A stretch of 64,000 nucleotides of DNA from Aquilaria yunnanensis (lineage: Eukaryota > Streptophyta > Magnoliopsida > Malvales > Thymelaeaceae), in the NCBI GenBank assembly GCA_039654915.1, contig CM077594.1, positions 103,988,893 through 104,052,892 of the forward strand. Reading direction: 5' to 3'. Both the position numbers and the translations under genes were made by a program. Below, piece by piece: positions 1-13,329 of this stretch. The notes beneath the pieces are model-generated. The model did not search any database. It saw only the letters and a list, made by a program, of their open reading frames with translations, and was not told where the DNA came from. The stretch's first letter is position 1; each line of letters starts with the position of its first letter.

Positions 1-426
1 GCGATTGACGGGCACTTGCGCGAAGTTGGCCTCACTTTCCATTTGCTCAAGGACGTTCCTGGATTGATCTCCAAGAACATCGAGAAGAGCTTGGTGGAAG
101 CATTCGCACCTATCGGAATTAGCGACTGGAATTCGATCTTCTGGATCGCTCACCCGGGTGGTCCGGCGATTCTCGACCAGGTGGAGGCGAAACTCGGGCT
201 GAAGGAGGAGAAACTCAGGGCTACAAGACACGTGCTGAGTGAGTACGGAAACATGTCAAGTGCATGTGTTTTGTTTATTCTTGACGAAATGAGGAAGAAG
301 TCTGTGGAGGAGCGGAAGGTAACCACCGGCGAAGGGTTGGAGTGGGGAGTTCTTTTCGGGTTCGGGCCGGGTCTGACGGTTGAGACAGTGGTGTTGCACA
401 GTGTCGCCAGCCGGTCGGCTCACTAA
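1..426 (+). CDS. CHS: Chalcone synthase (type III polyketide synthase), C-terminal part, cut by the window edge
   Basis: The frame is open from base 1 and ends at TAA 424-426, giving the last 141 codons of a protein normally near 390 residues. Chalcone synthase condenses p-coumaroyl-CoA with three malonyl-CoA to naringenin chalcone, the entry step of flavonoid synthesis, as a cytosolic homodimer. Visible family marks are the catalytic His in [11 protein letters not shown] (about codon 56), the catalytic Asn in [11 protein letters not shown], and the C-terminal [15 protein letters not shown] signature. The catalytic Cys and any intron lie outside the window. The ending matches bona fide CHS rather than a diverged stilbene or pyrone synthase, but those share most of these residues, so the exact product is inferred. 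No frameshift or stop is seen. A large non-coding duplication begins 54 bp after the stop codon. Confidence 0.9.
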   Translation, partial: AIDGHLREVGLTFHLLKDVPGLISKNIEKSLVEAFAPIGISDWNSIFWIAHPGGPAILDQVEAKLGLKEEKLRATRHVLSEYGNMSSACVLFILDEMRKKSVEERKVTTGEGLEWGVLFGFGPGLTVETVVLHSVASRSAH

Positions 427-480
427 AGGAGAAGTCGGTTCAATTGGAGTCTATGGAAATGAAGACGAATACATATATAT

Positions 481-3400
481 TTCCACTTCCGTAGCAATTA
501 ATACTGAGAGGATAATTTGGGAAATTAAGTTTTTTTGTTATTTTTGTTTCTGGTGTAATTTGGTGTGGCCGAGTTATAAAATTAAAACCTGTAGTGTTGT
601 GTTAATAACGGACGGTGCCAAAGTCATGTACCAATTCCTCTTACATTACATGGCATGGAATCGAAGGGGAATTTTGATGATTCTTGTGAACCCCGCGCCA
701 CGTGCATTTACTGTCACTTTTCCTAAAAAAAAGTAAAAAGATAAGAAAAAATTCCTTACGCATATCTGCACAAAATTCCATATTTTCAATCGTGTTAACG
801 GGAAATTATAAAAAGTAAATATTAATGATTGTTAACTCAAGTTATATATGAATTAAAATCATACATTTTAATAAATTTTTTTTTAAAAAATTTCTTTGTA
901 AAGATAAGCAATTTTGTAAAAAGATTTTTCTGCAAACTTTTGATAGTTCGGCCGAATTCTGGGTGGGTTATTGGTTAGTGAGCCTATACGTTTAATACTG
1001 GGTGGCCGGGCTGGGATTCTAAGAAGCCTGAAATACCGTGTACAGTAACAAAGTCTACCAAAATGTTTGGAACACCAGACAGGTATGGCCCATTACCACA
1101 ACTAAAATGGACTAAAGCAATCACCTGAAAGGCATGGACAATATCATCAACTCTGTTGTTTTATCTCATTTATATCGTTAAAGACTTGTACTTTCTTTTA
1201 TTCTTGTTTTCTTCTTTTAGCTTTTTGTGTCTTACTTTTTTTACATGCGCTACCAAACACAAAATTGAGTTCAAATTTGGGATTCAAGTTTAACTCAACT
1301 ATCATAATTTTGAGTTTGGGTCTAGTTTATGTTAAGTTATTTGGGTTTAGCTAGGTTGAGTAATTTTGTAGGTTCAAGTTAGAGTACGTAAGGTGTAACG
1401 CTAAGCATGTGCACTAGTGTTAGTGTTTTGGAGCTTGATACTCATTTAACAACATGAAATGTTGAAGATCATGTGCCATCTATATGATTAGGAACCGTAG
1501 AAATATTAGTGACTCTTATGATGTTTAGATCTGCAAGAGTGTTTTGCTCTTGGTTTAGTGTGCTCTTAGTGCTTCAAGACTTATGCTCAAGGAGAAAAGT
1601 GGTAAGCATGTGTAGTGGAGCCATTTGCGAAGGGGAGATTGTTGAGGATGTACGCTAGTGTCTTGTCTCTTATTATTAGAAATTGTCCAAAATGAGATAC
1701 ATATACATGATGACGGTCTTTTGTTTCACTAGCTTAAGCTTTTGGAGACATACGTACTGCCGTGATCATATATATTTTTGGTATCGCGCTAATGCTCACA
1801 GTTTAGCATGCCAACCTATTTTATAAGACAATTAGGAGAGTTGGACGGCTTGCATGAAGGTAATCCCCCGTCATTCGAACCATACTCAAGGATGTTGAGA
1901 TTCCATCCCCCGCTCCTTGGATCCTATACTTGGATGTTGGTACCCCACCCCACGACATAGGGGACATTTTGTTAGCTCTCATCGAGATTGAATGGCCTGC
2001 CACCAAAATCACGCACGACACATAAGCATGGTGACACATAGCATTCATTCGAATCTAGTGGGCTACCACTGGGATCACCTATAAGACACAAGCATGGCGG
2101 GATGTAGCAACCTTATATCTTGGAGTTGCCCTAGATGTCTCAGTAGACTCAGCTTTGGGGTCAAGTACCTGATATATAGCCAATCCCGAGCAGACTTAGC
2201 ACTAAGGCGGAGCAACAAGCTCAGGATCCTACAGCCAATGAGCATGGGGCTGATGTCGACAACAAGTATCTCACTTTCAATTGCACTTGCTGGCTTTAGT
2301 TTGTTTACGTAAAAATATTGTACTAAGTTGACTTTTGTATTAAAGCTATATGAATTTTAGTTCAATTTTCGTTTCATCATTTAGTTATTCTATTTAAAAT
2401 CATTAAAATAAGTCAATATTAGTACCATTTTAATATTAACAATAACAATTAATTTTAGGAAAAAAAACAAATTATTAGAATGGCTAAAGCTACCGTTGCT
2501 AGGTTGAGTGATTAAAGTCTTCAATTGCTACATATAAGGTGGTCCATACACTGTAGTGACTGAATATAGAGCTGCTGTCCAAAGATCAGTTGGTTTCCAG
2601 TGATTAAAGAACTCAATCACTTTTGGATAACAACTAGAAAAAAAGCCACTACAAAGATCAGTTGATCTCTAGTCTCCTGAAAAGGCAATTTCGAATTAAA
2701 GTATGATTGGAAGGGCAGTGGCTATCTCACATCCCTTTTTGTAATTTTTTTTTTTAGTTATTATGAATTGAATATATCCATATTTAATTTGTACTTAAAA
2801 AACTCTTAAAATTATCCTTTAAAAGTAAAATTTTGAAGGTATTGTTTTCATTAAAAAATCTATGTTTCTATAATAATATTTTTTGGAAAATAAAAGTAGA
2901 ATTCATTATTGTAAATAGTAAAATTGGTGGCCTTCAGATTTTGTGAGGTGTAAGAGCTATATTTGAATAACTTGTTGGTGAGTTTGTGCTTAAGAGTGTC
3001 TCCATTGTGCATTACTAACTACATTGAGTGCACAAATGCAATTTTGATAATTTTTATTGAGGATAAAATCCAAAAATATGATCTCCTAACTTTAAGAGTC
3101 ATCCTAAAATGGTCCTCTATCTCTTTTTTGGTCTCTTAAAGTCCCCTAACTTATTCTATTCTGGTCTCTACATTTAATTCAGGCATTATCTCGAACGCAA
3201 CTTTCCTACATGGCACGTGCTACCCTCATGGTTGGTCCTAAACTGCCACATGGATTACTACAATAAAAGAGCAAGAAACATTAAGTTAAAATTTGGACTA
3301 TTTATTTTTTTCAATAACTTGCAAACTATTTGTTCTCTGTCAAAATAAAATGTAAATATGTAAAAGTATCTGAATTAATATATTTAAGCATCTACAGAAA

Positions 3401-4369
3401 TATTTTAAAGTGTCTAAGTAATATACAAATAATTTATTATCTTTAAAAATGAAAATATTTAAGTTAAAAAGAAAAATTGTCTGAACTACTATGTGAATGT
3501 GTCTAAATATGACATATAAAAGTGTATGAATAAATATGTTAAAGTGTTTACAACAATATATAAAAATGTTTGAAATAATATACAAATATTTAATCTCCAA
3601 AAAGTGAGAGTGCCTGAAGTAATAAACAAAATTGTATGGACAAATATAAAAAAATGTCTAATTCAAAATGAAAAAAGTGACTATAACAATATGTACAAAA
3701 TTTGTTAGCTTCAAATTCAAAAGTGTTTGTAAAAATAAATCAAAATGTCTAAATAAATATATAAAACTATCATAACAAATATTCTTTTAGTATTATAAGC
3801 AAACCGGTACACAAAATCACCAAAACCAACTCTGGTAAGCGTTCAACGAAAAATTAAGACTTGTTTGCCTACTGATGACGACGAAGGCTTGCCTGAAGAA
3901 CTTGAAGTAGCAGAAGAAGTGTCGGCTGCCACAGGATACTCCTCTAAAAAGGCGGTCACACAATTCGACCAAAGTGAAAAGGTAGCAACACTGAAGTGGT
4001 GATGTAATTCGATCAGAGTGGAGAGATGGCGACATTGAAGAGACGCGATTTGATCTAAACTTTTAGCCGCTAAAGAGGCAGCGACACAAATCGATCAGAG
4101 TGGAGATTGGAGATTAAGTTGAAGAGGCTACAGCGATGCAAGCCAATAGCTCACAATTGGTTTGGAAAAAAGAGAAGTGACGATCAGCAGCAAGATCTCC
4201 AGAACAAAGAGGTCAAAAAACCAGTAGCAATGAAAAAGGAAGACTGGCAGCAATGAGAAAAAAGGAAATTGTTTGGGAAAAAAAATTTCAGAGGTGAAAT
4301 TATAAAATAACAACTATGTCTAATTAGACATATATCCATAATATTTATGATATTATGGAAATTAAGTTT
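481..4369 (+). repeat. Tandem duplication, unit 1 (about 3.9 kb, non-coding)
   Basis: This stretch repeats head to tail with 4370-8644. The unit begins at TTCCACTTCCGTAGCAATTA, found at 481 and again at 4370. Long stretches agree with only scattered substitutions. No credible gene is present; short open frames occur at matching places in both units but show no family motif. Inside are an AGGGGAGATTGTTGAGGATG motif (1631-1650) resembling a Copia polypurine tract plus LTR start, an AT-rich degenerate repeat (3345-3775) and a more GC-rich end (3840-4300). Confidence 0.9.
3345..3775. repeat. AT-rich degenerate tandem repeat, also present at about 7655-8085
   Basis: Variants of AAAATGTCTAAATAAATATA recur every few tens of bases with heavy drift (for example near 3400, 3490, 3650 and 3750). 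The block is duplicated along with the 3.9 kb unit. Open frames here on either strand are Lys/Ile/Phe-rich products of base composition and not genes. Confidence 0.55.
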
Positions 4370-7300
4370 TTCCACTTCCGTAGCAATTAATACTGAGAGG
4401 ATAATTTGGGAAATTAAGTTTTTTTGTTATTTTTGTTTCTGGTGTAATTTGGTGTGGCCGAGTTATAAAATTAAAACCTGTAGTGTTGTGTTAATAACGG
4501 ACGGTGCCAAAGTCATGTACCAATTCCTCTTACATTACATGGCATGGAATCGAAAGGGGATTTTGATGATTCTTGTGAACCCCGCGCCACGTTCATTTAC
4601 TGTCACTTTTCCTAAAAAAAGTAAAAAGATAAGAAAAAATTCCTTACGCATATCTGCACAAAATTCCATATTTTCAATCATGTTAACGGGAAATTATAAA
4701 AAGTAAATATTAATGATTGTTAACTCAAGTTATATATGAATTAAAATCATACATTTTAATAAATTTTTTTAAAAAAAATTCTTTGTAAAGATAAGCATTT
4801 TTGTAAATAGATTTTTCTGCAAACTTTTGATAGTTCCGCCGAATTCTGGGTGGGTTAACGCTTTGCTGGGGGAGGGGGTGCCCCTCGGTAATTTTGAAAA
4901 AACGTAAATATGGGGTAGTAATTTGATGATTTTATCAAAAGTTAAGGATTGTGTGTGTATTTTGCCCTCCCAAATATTGTGGAAAAATATAAAGATGGGG
5001 GGGCAATAAGGTAGGCGCTGAAGAAAGTAGGGACCTAGTGAGTAGTTATTCCCTCTACATTAAGAGGATATTCTAACATGGCCTAAATGCACTATTAGTC
5101 CTCAAACGTTTCCAAATCGTACGATTTGCTCCTAAAGCTTTGAATTAGTGTGAATTAGTCCCAATTTACAGCTTTACCTAACTGCGACGTCGTCTCTTTC
5201 CTCCGGGCTCCACCGACCCTCCTCCGGGCTTGCCCCCCCGAACCAAAAATCCTGGTTCCGCCACTGTTGGTTTGTGAGCCTATGCGTTTAATACTGGGTG
5301 GCCGGGTTGGGATTCTAAGAAGCCTGAAATACCTTGTACGATAACAAAGTCTACCAAAATGTTTGGAACACTCGACAGGTATGGCCCATTACCACAACTA
5401 AAATGGACTAAAGCAATCACTTGAAAGGCATGGACAGTATCATCAACTCTGTTGTTTTATCTCATTTATATTGTTAAAGACTTGTACTTTCTCTTATTCT
5501 TGTTTTCTTCTTTGAGCTTTTTGTGTCCTACTTTTTTTACATACGCTACCAAACACAAAATCTAGTTCAAATTTGGGATTCAAGTTTAACTCGACTATCA
5601 TAATTTTGAGTTTGGGTCTAGTTTATGTTAAGTTATTTGGGTTTAGCTAGGTTGAGTAATTTTGTAGGTTCAAGTTAGAGTACGTAAGGTGTAATGCCGA
5701 GCATGTGCACTAGTGTTAGTGTTTTGGAGCTTGATACTCATTTAACAACATGAAATGTTGAGGATCATGCGTCATCCATATGATTAGGAACCGTAGAAAT
5801 ATTAGTGACTCTTATGATGGTTAGATCTGCAAGAGTGTTTTGCTCTTGGTTTAGTGTGCTCTTAGTGCTTCAAGACTTATGCTCAAGGTGAAAAGTGGTG
5901 AGCATGTGTAGTGGAGCCATTTGCGAGGGGGAGATTGTTGAGGATGTACGCTAGTGTCTTGTCTCTTATTATTAGAAATTGTCCAAAATGAGATACATAT
6001 ACATGATGACGGTCTTTTGTCTCACTAGCTTAACCTTTTGGAGACATACGTACTGCCGTGATCATATATATTTTTGGTATCGCGCTAATGCTCACAGTTT
6101 AGCATGCCAACCTATTTTATAAGACAATTATGAGAGTTGGACGGCTTGCATGAAGGTAATCCCTCGTCATTCGGACCATACTCAAGGATGTTGAGATTCC
6201 ATCCCCCGCTCCTTGGATCCTACACTTGGATGTTGGTACCCCACCCCACGACATAGGGGACATTTTGTTAGCTCCCATCGAGATTGAATGGCCTGCCACC
6301 AAAATCACGCACGACACATGAGCATGGTGACACATAGCATTCATTCAGATCTAAAGGGCTGCCACTGGGATCACATATAAGACACAAGCATGGCGGGATG
6401 TAGCAACCTTATATCTTGGAGTTGCCCTAGATGTCTAAGTAAACTCAGCTTTAGGGGATCAAGTACCTGATATATAGCCAATCCCGAGCAGACTTAACAC
6501 TAAGGCTGAGCAACAAACTCAGGATCCCACAGCCAATGAGCATGGGGCTGATGTCGACAACAAGTATCTCACTTTCAATTGCACTTGCTGGCTTTAGTTT
6601 GTTTATGTTAAAATATTGTACTAAGTTGACTTTTGTATTAAAGCTATATGAATTTTAGTTCAATTTTCATTTCATCATTTAGTTATTCTATTTAAAATCA
6701 TTAAAATAAGTCAATATTGGTACCATTTTAATATTAATAATAACAATTAATTTTAGGGAAAAAAAACAAATTATTAGAATGGCTAAAGCTACAGTTGCTA
6801 GGTTGAGTGATTAAAGTATTCAATTGCTACATATAAGGTGGTCCATACACTGTAGTGACTGAATATAGAGCTGCTATCCAGAGATCAGTTGGTTTCCAGT
6901 GATCAAAGAACTCAGTCACTTTTGGCTAACAACTAGAAAAAAAGCCACCACAGAGATCAGTTGATCTCTAGTCTCCTGAAAAGGCAATGTCTAATTACAG
7001 TATGATTGGAAGGGCAGTGGCTATCTTACATCCCTTTTGTAATCTTTTTTTTTTATTGAATATATCCATATTTAATTTGTACTTAAAAAACTCTTAAAAT
7101 TATCCTTTAAAAGTAAAATTTTGAAGGTATTGTTTTCATTAAAAAATCTATGTTTCTATAATAATATTTTTTGGAAAAATAACAGTAGAATTCATTGTTG
7201 TAAATAGTGAAATGGGTGGCCTTCAGATTTTGTGAGGCGTGAGAGCTATATTTGAATAACTTGTTGGTGAGTTTGTGCTTAAGAGTGTCTCCATTGTGCA

Positions 7301-8644
7301 TTACTAACTACATTAAGTGCACAAATGTAATTTTATAATTTTTATTAACGATAAAATCTAAAAATACGATCTCCTAACTTTAAGAGTCATCCTAAAATGG
7401 TACTCTATCTCTTTTTTGGTTTCTTAAAGTCCCCTAACTTATTTAGTATGTTCTATCCTGGTGTCTACATTTAATTCAGGCATTATCTCAAACACAACTT
7501 TCCTACATGGCACGTGTTACCCTCATGGTTAGTCCAAAACTGCCACATGGATTACTACAATAAAAGAGCAAGAAACATTAAGTTAAAATTGAGACTATTT
7601 ATTTTTTTCTATAACTTGCAAACTATTTGTTCTCTGTCAAAATAAAATGTAAATGTGTAGAAGTATCTAAATTAATATATTTAAGCATTTAAAGAAATAT
7701 TTTAAAGTGTCTAAGTAATATACAAATAATTTATTATCTTTAAAAATGAAAATATTTAAGTTAAAAAGAAAAATTGCCTAAACTACTATGTGAATGTGTC
7801 TAAATATGACATATAAAAGTGTATGAATAAATATGTTAAAGTGTTTACAACAACATATAAAAATGTTTGAAATAATATGCAAATATTTAATCTCCAAAAA
7901 GTGAGAGTGCTTGAAGTAATAAACAAAATTGTATGGAAAAATATAAAAAAATGTCTAATTCAAAATGAAAAAGTGATCATAACAATATGTACAAAAATTG
8001 TTAGCTTCAAATTCAAAAGTGTTTGTAAAAATAAATCAAAATGTCTAAATAAATATATAAAACTATCATAACAAATATTCTTTTAGTATTATAAGCAAAC
8101 CGGTACACAAAATCACCAAAACCAACTCTGGGAAGCGTTCAACGAAAAATTAAGACTTGTTTGCTTACTGACGACGACGAAGGCTTGCTTGAAGAACTTG
8201 AAGCAGCAGAAGAAGTGTCGGCTGCCACGGGATACTCCTCTAAAAAGGCGGTCACACAATTCGACCGGAGTGAAAAGGTAGCAACACTAAAGTGGTGATG
8301 TAATTCAATCAAAGTGAAGAGATGGCAACATTGAAAAGACGCCATTTGATCTAAACTTTTAGCCGCTAAAGAGGCAGTGACACAAATCGATCAAAGTGGA
8401 GATTGGAGATTAAGCTGAAGAGGCTGCAGTGATGCAAGTCAATCACTCACAATTGGTTTGGAAAAAAGAGACGTGACGATCAGCAGCAAGATCTCCGGAA
8501 CAAAGAGGTCAAAAAACCAGTAGCAATGAAAAAGGAAGACTGGCAGCAATGAGATAAAAGGAAATTGTTTGGGAAAAAAAATTTCATGGGTAAAATTGTA
8601 AAATAACAACTATGTTTAATTAGACGTATATCCATAATATTTAT
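4370..8644 (+). repeat. Tandem duplication, unit 2 (about 4.3 kb because of an insertion)
   Basis: This is the second copy of 481-4369, starting directly at the end of unit 1. Homology runs to the shared TCCATAATATTTAT near 8644, after which the sequences differ. The main length difference is the insertion at 4860-5266, absent from unit 1, where GGGTGGGTTA runs straight into TTGGTT near 970. The duplication therefore most likely came first and the insertion second. Confidence 0.9.
4860..5266 (-). mobile_element. Unclassified dispersed repeat inserted in duplication unit 2
   Basis: About 407 bp present only in unit 2. Its reverse complement closely matches 39100-39515, so it is a dispersed family. 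One end reads CAGTGGCGGAACCAGGATTT on the minus strand. Unit 1 preserves what looks like the empty site, with the insertion falling between GGGTGGGTTA and TTGGTT. No target duplication and no clear terminal inverted repeat are seen, so the class is open. It contains no coding frame. Confidence 0.65.
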
Positions 8645-9439
8645 ACATCATATAAATTATAGCCATAAAATTTTGATCTTATTAAAACCAAAGAAAAGTT
8701 TTGATCTCTTGCCTCACAACACCAGACTACTTGCATTTTAACATGCACACAGCTGAGACATGGCTTCTTCTGGCACGATTCAAATTCGAGCCTTCTCAAT
8801 ACCCCTTCTATCAATTACTATAACATTTTACTTATAAATGATTCAGATTAAAAAAAAAAAAAGAAAGAAACACGTATACCTTCCTGACCAAGCTCCCAAA
8901 ACAAAGTAAATCTGTGGTGATTTGAGCTGCTCCTCCAGTCCGGTCAACAATCACGCAATCCCGCCACTTGCTGTTATTAGTTCCCTATTTGCCCCTGGAG
9001 AGAGTTTGGTTCACCATAACCTTCGAATTGCCACCGTTCTGCCGAACAATAACAAGAGAATCACGGCTATCGTCATTCAAATAATCGATCGTTTTTACAT
9101 CGGAGCTCTCTTCTCAATGCCGTCTACCCCTTTGCAGTAGTCTGCAATCTCTGGACCAATCCCGGACCTCTGTTTGTCGTCATGCTGCTACTATTGGTTT
9201 TGACGGTATAACTACAATTCCAATCTTCATTTCTAACTGTTAGTCCTAAAATTTATCCATTTTTTTGTTTATGTAGAAAAAATTTTCAGTTTTCTAAATT
9301 TGTCCTAAAATTTTGTGAAAGTGTTAGTTAGTCATAAATTTATTGAAATACAGTTTTTGAACTATCTCCAGGTAGAAATAAGACAAAACAAATGCAAAAT
9401 TGCAATTGAAAGTCCAATCGTGTTTCAGTTATGATATTG
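8645..9439. other. Intergenic, nothing recognised
   Basis: AT-rich DNA with a more GC-rich patch at about 8910-9200. That patch holds a 72-codon open frame (8922-9140) without any family motif or splice context. It may be a relic of a gene or transposon, but nothing supports a call. Confidence 0.4.
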
Positions 9440-10557
9440 GCTAGAAACGACTACTTTGCTACTGCGGATGGCAGTCATATTTTTTTAAGTCGCAATTTTA
9501 TCACGACTGAATCTCAACTGTAAAAAGTGACTAAAACTTCTAGTTAAAAATTAGTCGAGAATATTCTAGGTTGCCCTACACCCTGTGATTGACTAGTATA
9601 GTGACTGCCATGGTCAGTCGCTAAAATAAGAAATTTATTTTTTAAACAAAAAAATTATTATTTAATTAATATTATTTAATTTAATTGGTTATTTATTTCA
9701 TTTGTTATTTAATAGAGACTTTCATTAAATTTCTATGAATATTATCTTATTTAAAATATTAATAATCAAATAATCAAATAATGAAATTAAAATTTAAATA
9801 ATACACATTTACATTAATATAAAATTCAACATATATACCAAAATATAAAATTAAAAAAAAAACAAAATTCAAAAATTAGATTCATAGAACAATTCAAACA
9901 TTTCAATACAACAATTATAATTTAAAAATTTCAAAAATCATAATTTCAAAACTTAGATTTGAATAAAGCCAAAGTGGATGAGGCAGAGGAGGCTAACACA
10001 AAGGCAAAGGAGACTGAGGCCGAGGTGGATGGCAGCAAGGCCGACATGGTCGAGGCAAATGGTGGCAAGGTCGAGGAGGAGACTAAGGCAAATGATGGTG
10101 AGGCCGAGGAGAAGACTGAGTCGGATGGAGGTGAAGCCAAGGTGAAGGCCGAGAAGGCCACAGTGAAGAATGACGAGCAAGCCGAGGAAGCCATGGCGAT
10201 GAGGCCGATGAGGCGAAGTGGACAAGCGACAATGAACGATAAGGTGATAAAGACGAGCAAGGCAGACAACGAGGCAGATGGTGAAGCTAAAGGGCAAGGA
10301 AGATGGCGAGACGGGCAAGCAGAGAAAACGGAGATGAGAGTGTTGAGAGCAATAAGAAACAAAGATGATAGATGAAAGAGAGATAGGAAGGTTAAGGCAG
10401 ATGTGGGTTTATGGGGTATATATAATTTGGGTTAAGTTAGTTTTAGATTTGGGTTAGGTTGGCCCAATGGGCAATTTATATGGGTTTAATGATGTGTGTG
10501 TGAGTGTAATTATTATATAATCATTATAATATATATGATTATATATGATACGTTATA

Positions 10558-12969
10558 TGTAACAGCTCTCTAAAAATTCAGGTCATAATTACTAAGGTAA
10601 TATTAATTATTTTAGTAATTTATATACTTAGAATATTTAACGCAAGCAAATTCTCAGTTTAATAAAGTATAGTAGCTTAAAGATGACAAAATTGATCATT
10701 TAAGAAAACTAGACCAAGAAGGGCATTTTAGTCATTTCATATAATGACACATTTTTATTTCACAGTTGGATAGAGGATGAAAAATATTAAATTTAAGGTA
10801 TCACGGTTTTTCATGATTCTCGCTCTACCCTTGTGAAATTGTGATTTAACTAAATTGTCTATAAATGGTTTATGTATAACCCTCAAAAGCATCGGGCCTA
10901 AGTTGCACGTATCTTAAAGCTGAGGACTGGGCGTGTAATTAAAGTGAAGGAGGATTTAGACGCGAAATAACTCCGGGTTTGGTCCTAATTTTTCTGTTCG
11001 ATCCTGGATAAGTACCCAACGTACTATTGTGTGCAAAGAAGGGACCAGGTACGTGGCATATGCCATTTAAGCCTACATAAGTTGACTTCCAATCATTTGC
11101 TCGGCCATCTTATTCCTTCAGCTCCAGACTACCCGAAACGTCTCTACCCCCTTTGAAACTCTATAGCCTAACCAAATCCAAGATCCAATCCATCAAAATC
11201 AAGCATAATTAAGCAAATTTTTGAAAGAAAATCAAGTATAGAATCATCCTAGGCTTGAATTTCAAGCTATTTGTTCAAGTAAGTTTTGTTTTGTTTTTCC
11301 CTTGTTTTTTAGATTCATATGGTTCTGCAGCTGCTGGAATCACTTAATTGAAGCTAGTTCTTCTTGGTTTATTAAGGGAAAAACAATAAGAAAAACTTTA
11401 GGAATCAAGCTTAAGTAGGAAGGAACCCAAACCCGGTTTGATTTAATCGTAAAAGCTAATTCAGTTATTTCTTGTCCTTGATCAATTCCAGGTTTTATAG
11501 GTTGATTAATCTAGAATTTATTATGTTTAAATCAATTTTTTTTGAGCAAGAAATAAGAAATTAAAGAGGACCGAAAAATGTTTTATATGTGTGTTGAGTA
11601 AAGAGCTGGTTAATTGGAATCCATTGAGAATGTTATTCTTAACCACTTAATCCATAAGGATGGTTGTGGTATCGTCCTAATTATGCTTTATTTATGTAGC
11701 TAAATGTTCAATTAAAAGAGAAATACTCAAGCTACTATAAAGGATACAAAGAAGAATACAAAAATCAAGACTATAAGGACATTGAAGTTGGTGCTTGCTT
11801 GCATTAATTATTCAAGGTAAGGGATTTTAAGTTTAAATTAAATTGATGCATTATGAATTTTTCTACAATGCATTAATTAAGGGAGTAAGAGGTGAACAAG
11901 AAGTGGCTTAAGGACTAAGTAATTAATTAGTCCTTAAATAAGTATACGGGGTACTAAGTATTCGAGATGGGCTTTGACGCTTAAGAGTACCCTAGCTAAG
12001 CTACCAAGCTTAGTAAGAATGAGCCACCAAGAACTCCTGTACAATGTGAGCAAGGGTAAGTAATGGCAAGCTAGGCTTGCTAAGGCAAGAGTTAAGCTCT
12101 TGTAAGAAGGATTAGATTGAGGATGGGTTCTCGCCATAGAACTCGTACTAGTGGCCATTAGTTAAGACATCATAACATTTTGAGCTCATGTTAAGATATG
12201 TATATATGTTATATATGCTGAGTCCTAAAGTTTATTTTGCAGGTATTTAATTCCTTACTGAGAATTTATGATTCTCATTCTCTTAAGTATCACATTGTAC
12301 AGATACTAGTAGTGTGAAACCTAACACCCACTGAAAGGTTGTTAAGCAAGGTTTTGGTGCAGGTATTTAAAATACCATGAATCTTTAATGATTCTAAGTT
12401 ATTGGTTAGTAATATTATTGTACTATCTAAGTTATTTAAAATAGCCTTGACAGATACAGGCAAAGTGCACAATGAGAAGTTGGACATCTCATTTCTGGAG
12501 CTTCTGTGCTTAGGTGGAAGTTATTTAAGATTTTGTACATATTGGGTGCTTAGGTACCAAGGAAATACCTCAAGTTTGACTAGTGTGTATGGACTTATTT
12601 AGTGTATATATCTGTATATGCACTATGATTGCTTATGGATGTACATAAGTTAAGTGTTATGTGCACATAAGTTAATGCTTTCAGTTTAAATAAACATGTT
12701 TATATGATTTCGATATGTGTTTCAAGTGTTTTATGAATATGATGGAAACTATTTTGAAAAGTTTTATTTATTACTTTTATTAGTTCTCTCCAAATGCCGA
12801 AGTTAAGCGTTCATGAATTCATGTCATATGATAATCAACTAGTATGAAGTTTCAAACAACACAAGTATTAGCTTAGCTATTTGCAACTAAGAGCATGAAT
12901 ATTAAATCCTGATTATCCTAAGATCTTAGGAACACCCTATATCAGGGTAAGCGAGAAGGTTCCCTCACA
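10558..12969 (+). mobile_element. Solo LTR of a retrotransposon (2,412 bp, TSD TTATA)
   Basis: The segment begins TGTAACAGCTC and ends CCCTCACA, so it has the TG...CA ends of an LTR. It is flanked by the exact 5 bp duplication TTATA (10553-10557 and 12970-12974). There is no gag or pol coding inside and no second copy, so it is best read as a solo LTR left by recombination between two LTRs. The TGTAACA start and length of about 2.4 kb suit plant Ty3/gypsy elements (Tekay/Del-like); that assignment is inference. Small open frames inside (for example 11934-12158 and 12402-12602) are not genes. Orientation is assumed from TG...CA symmetry and is not certain. Confidence 0.8.
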
Positions 12970-13329
12970 TTATACATTGCATATTAAATTATATAATTAT
13001 ATAATTATATAAATTATATATTATTATATATAATACATATGATACATTATATTCTTTTTGTTTTACAAAAGATGACCCTTCGACCTTTTTGACCAAAGTT
13101 TAATTTAATTATATTCATATTAATTTGTATTATAAAAAAATTAAAAATTATATTAATAAATTTTATTTTTTAAGGTAACTATTTTCATATGAAAAATTTA
13201 TATTTCTATAATAAATTTTGAAAGAAATAAAATCATGAATTAATTATTACAAATAATAAAGAGAATAAGCTTTGTGAGACGGATGAATTAATATATATGA
13301 TATATACATTATAATATATGATACATTAT

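Noticed and set aside
1631..1660. Copia-like polypurine tract and LTR start (AGGGGAGATTGTTGAGGATG)
   Set aside because: No matching second LTR, no TG...CA boundary at the other side and no pol coding nearby, so not called as an element.
1821..2312. 75- and 72-codon frames, repeated at 6117-6600
   Set aside because: They occur in the duplicated non-coding unit, show no family motif, and the downstream frame is not equally open in both copies.
9946..10375. 138-codon frames on both strands
   Set aside because: Low-complexity purine-rich repeat gives long Glu/Ala/Lys frames on plus and Ser/Leu frames on minus; composition, not coding.
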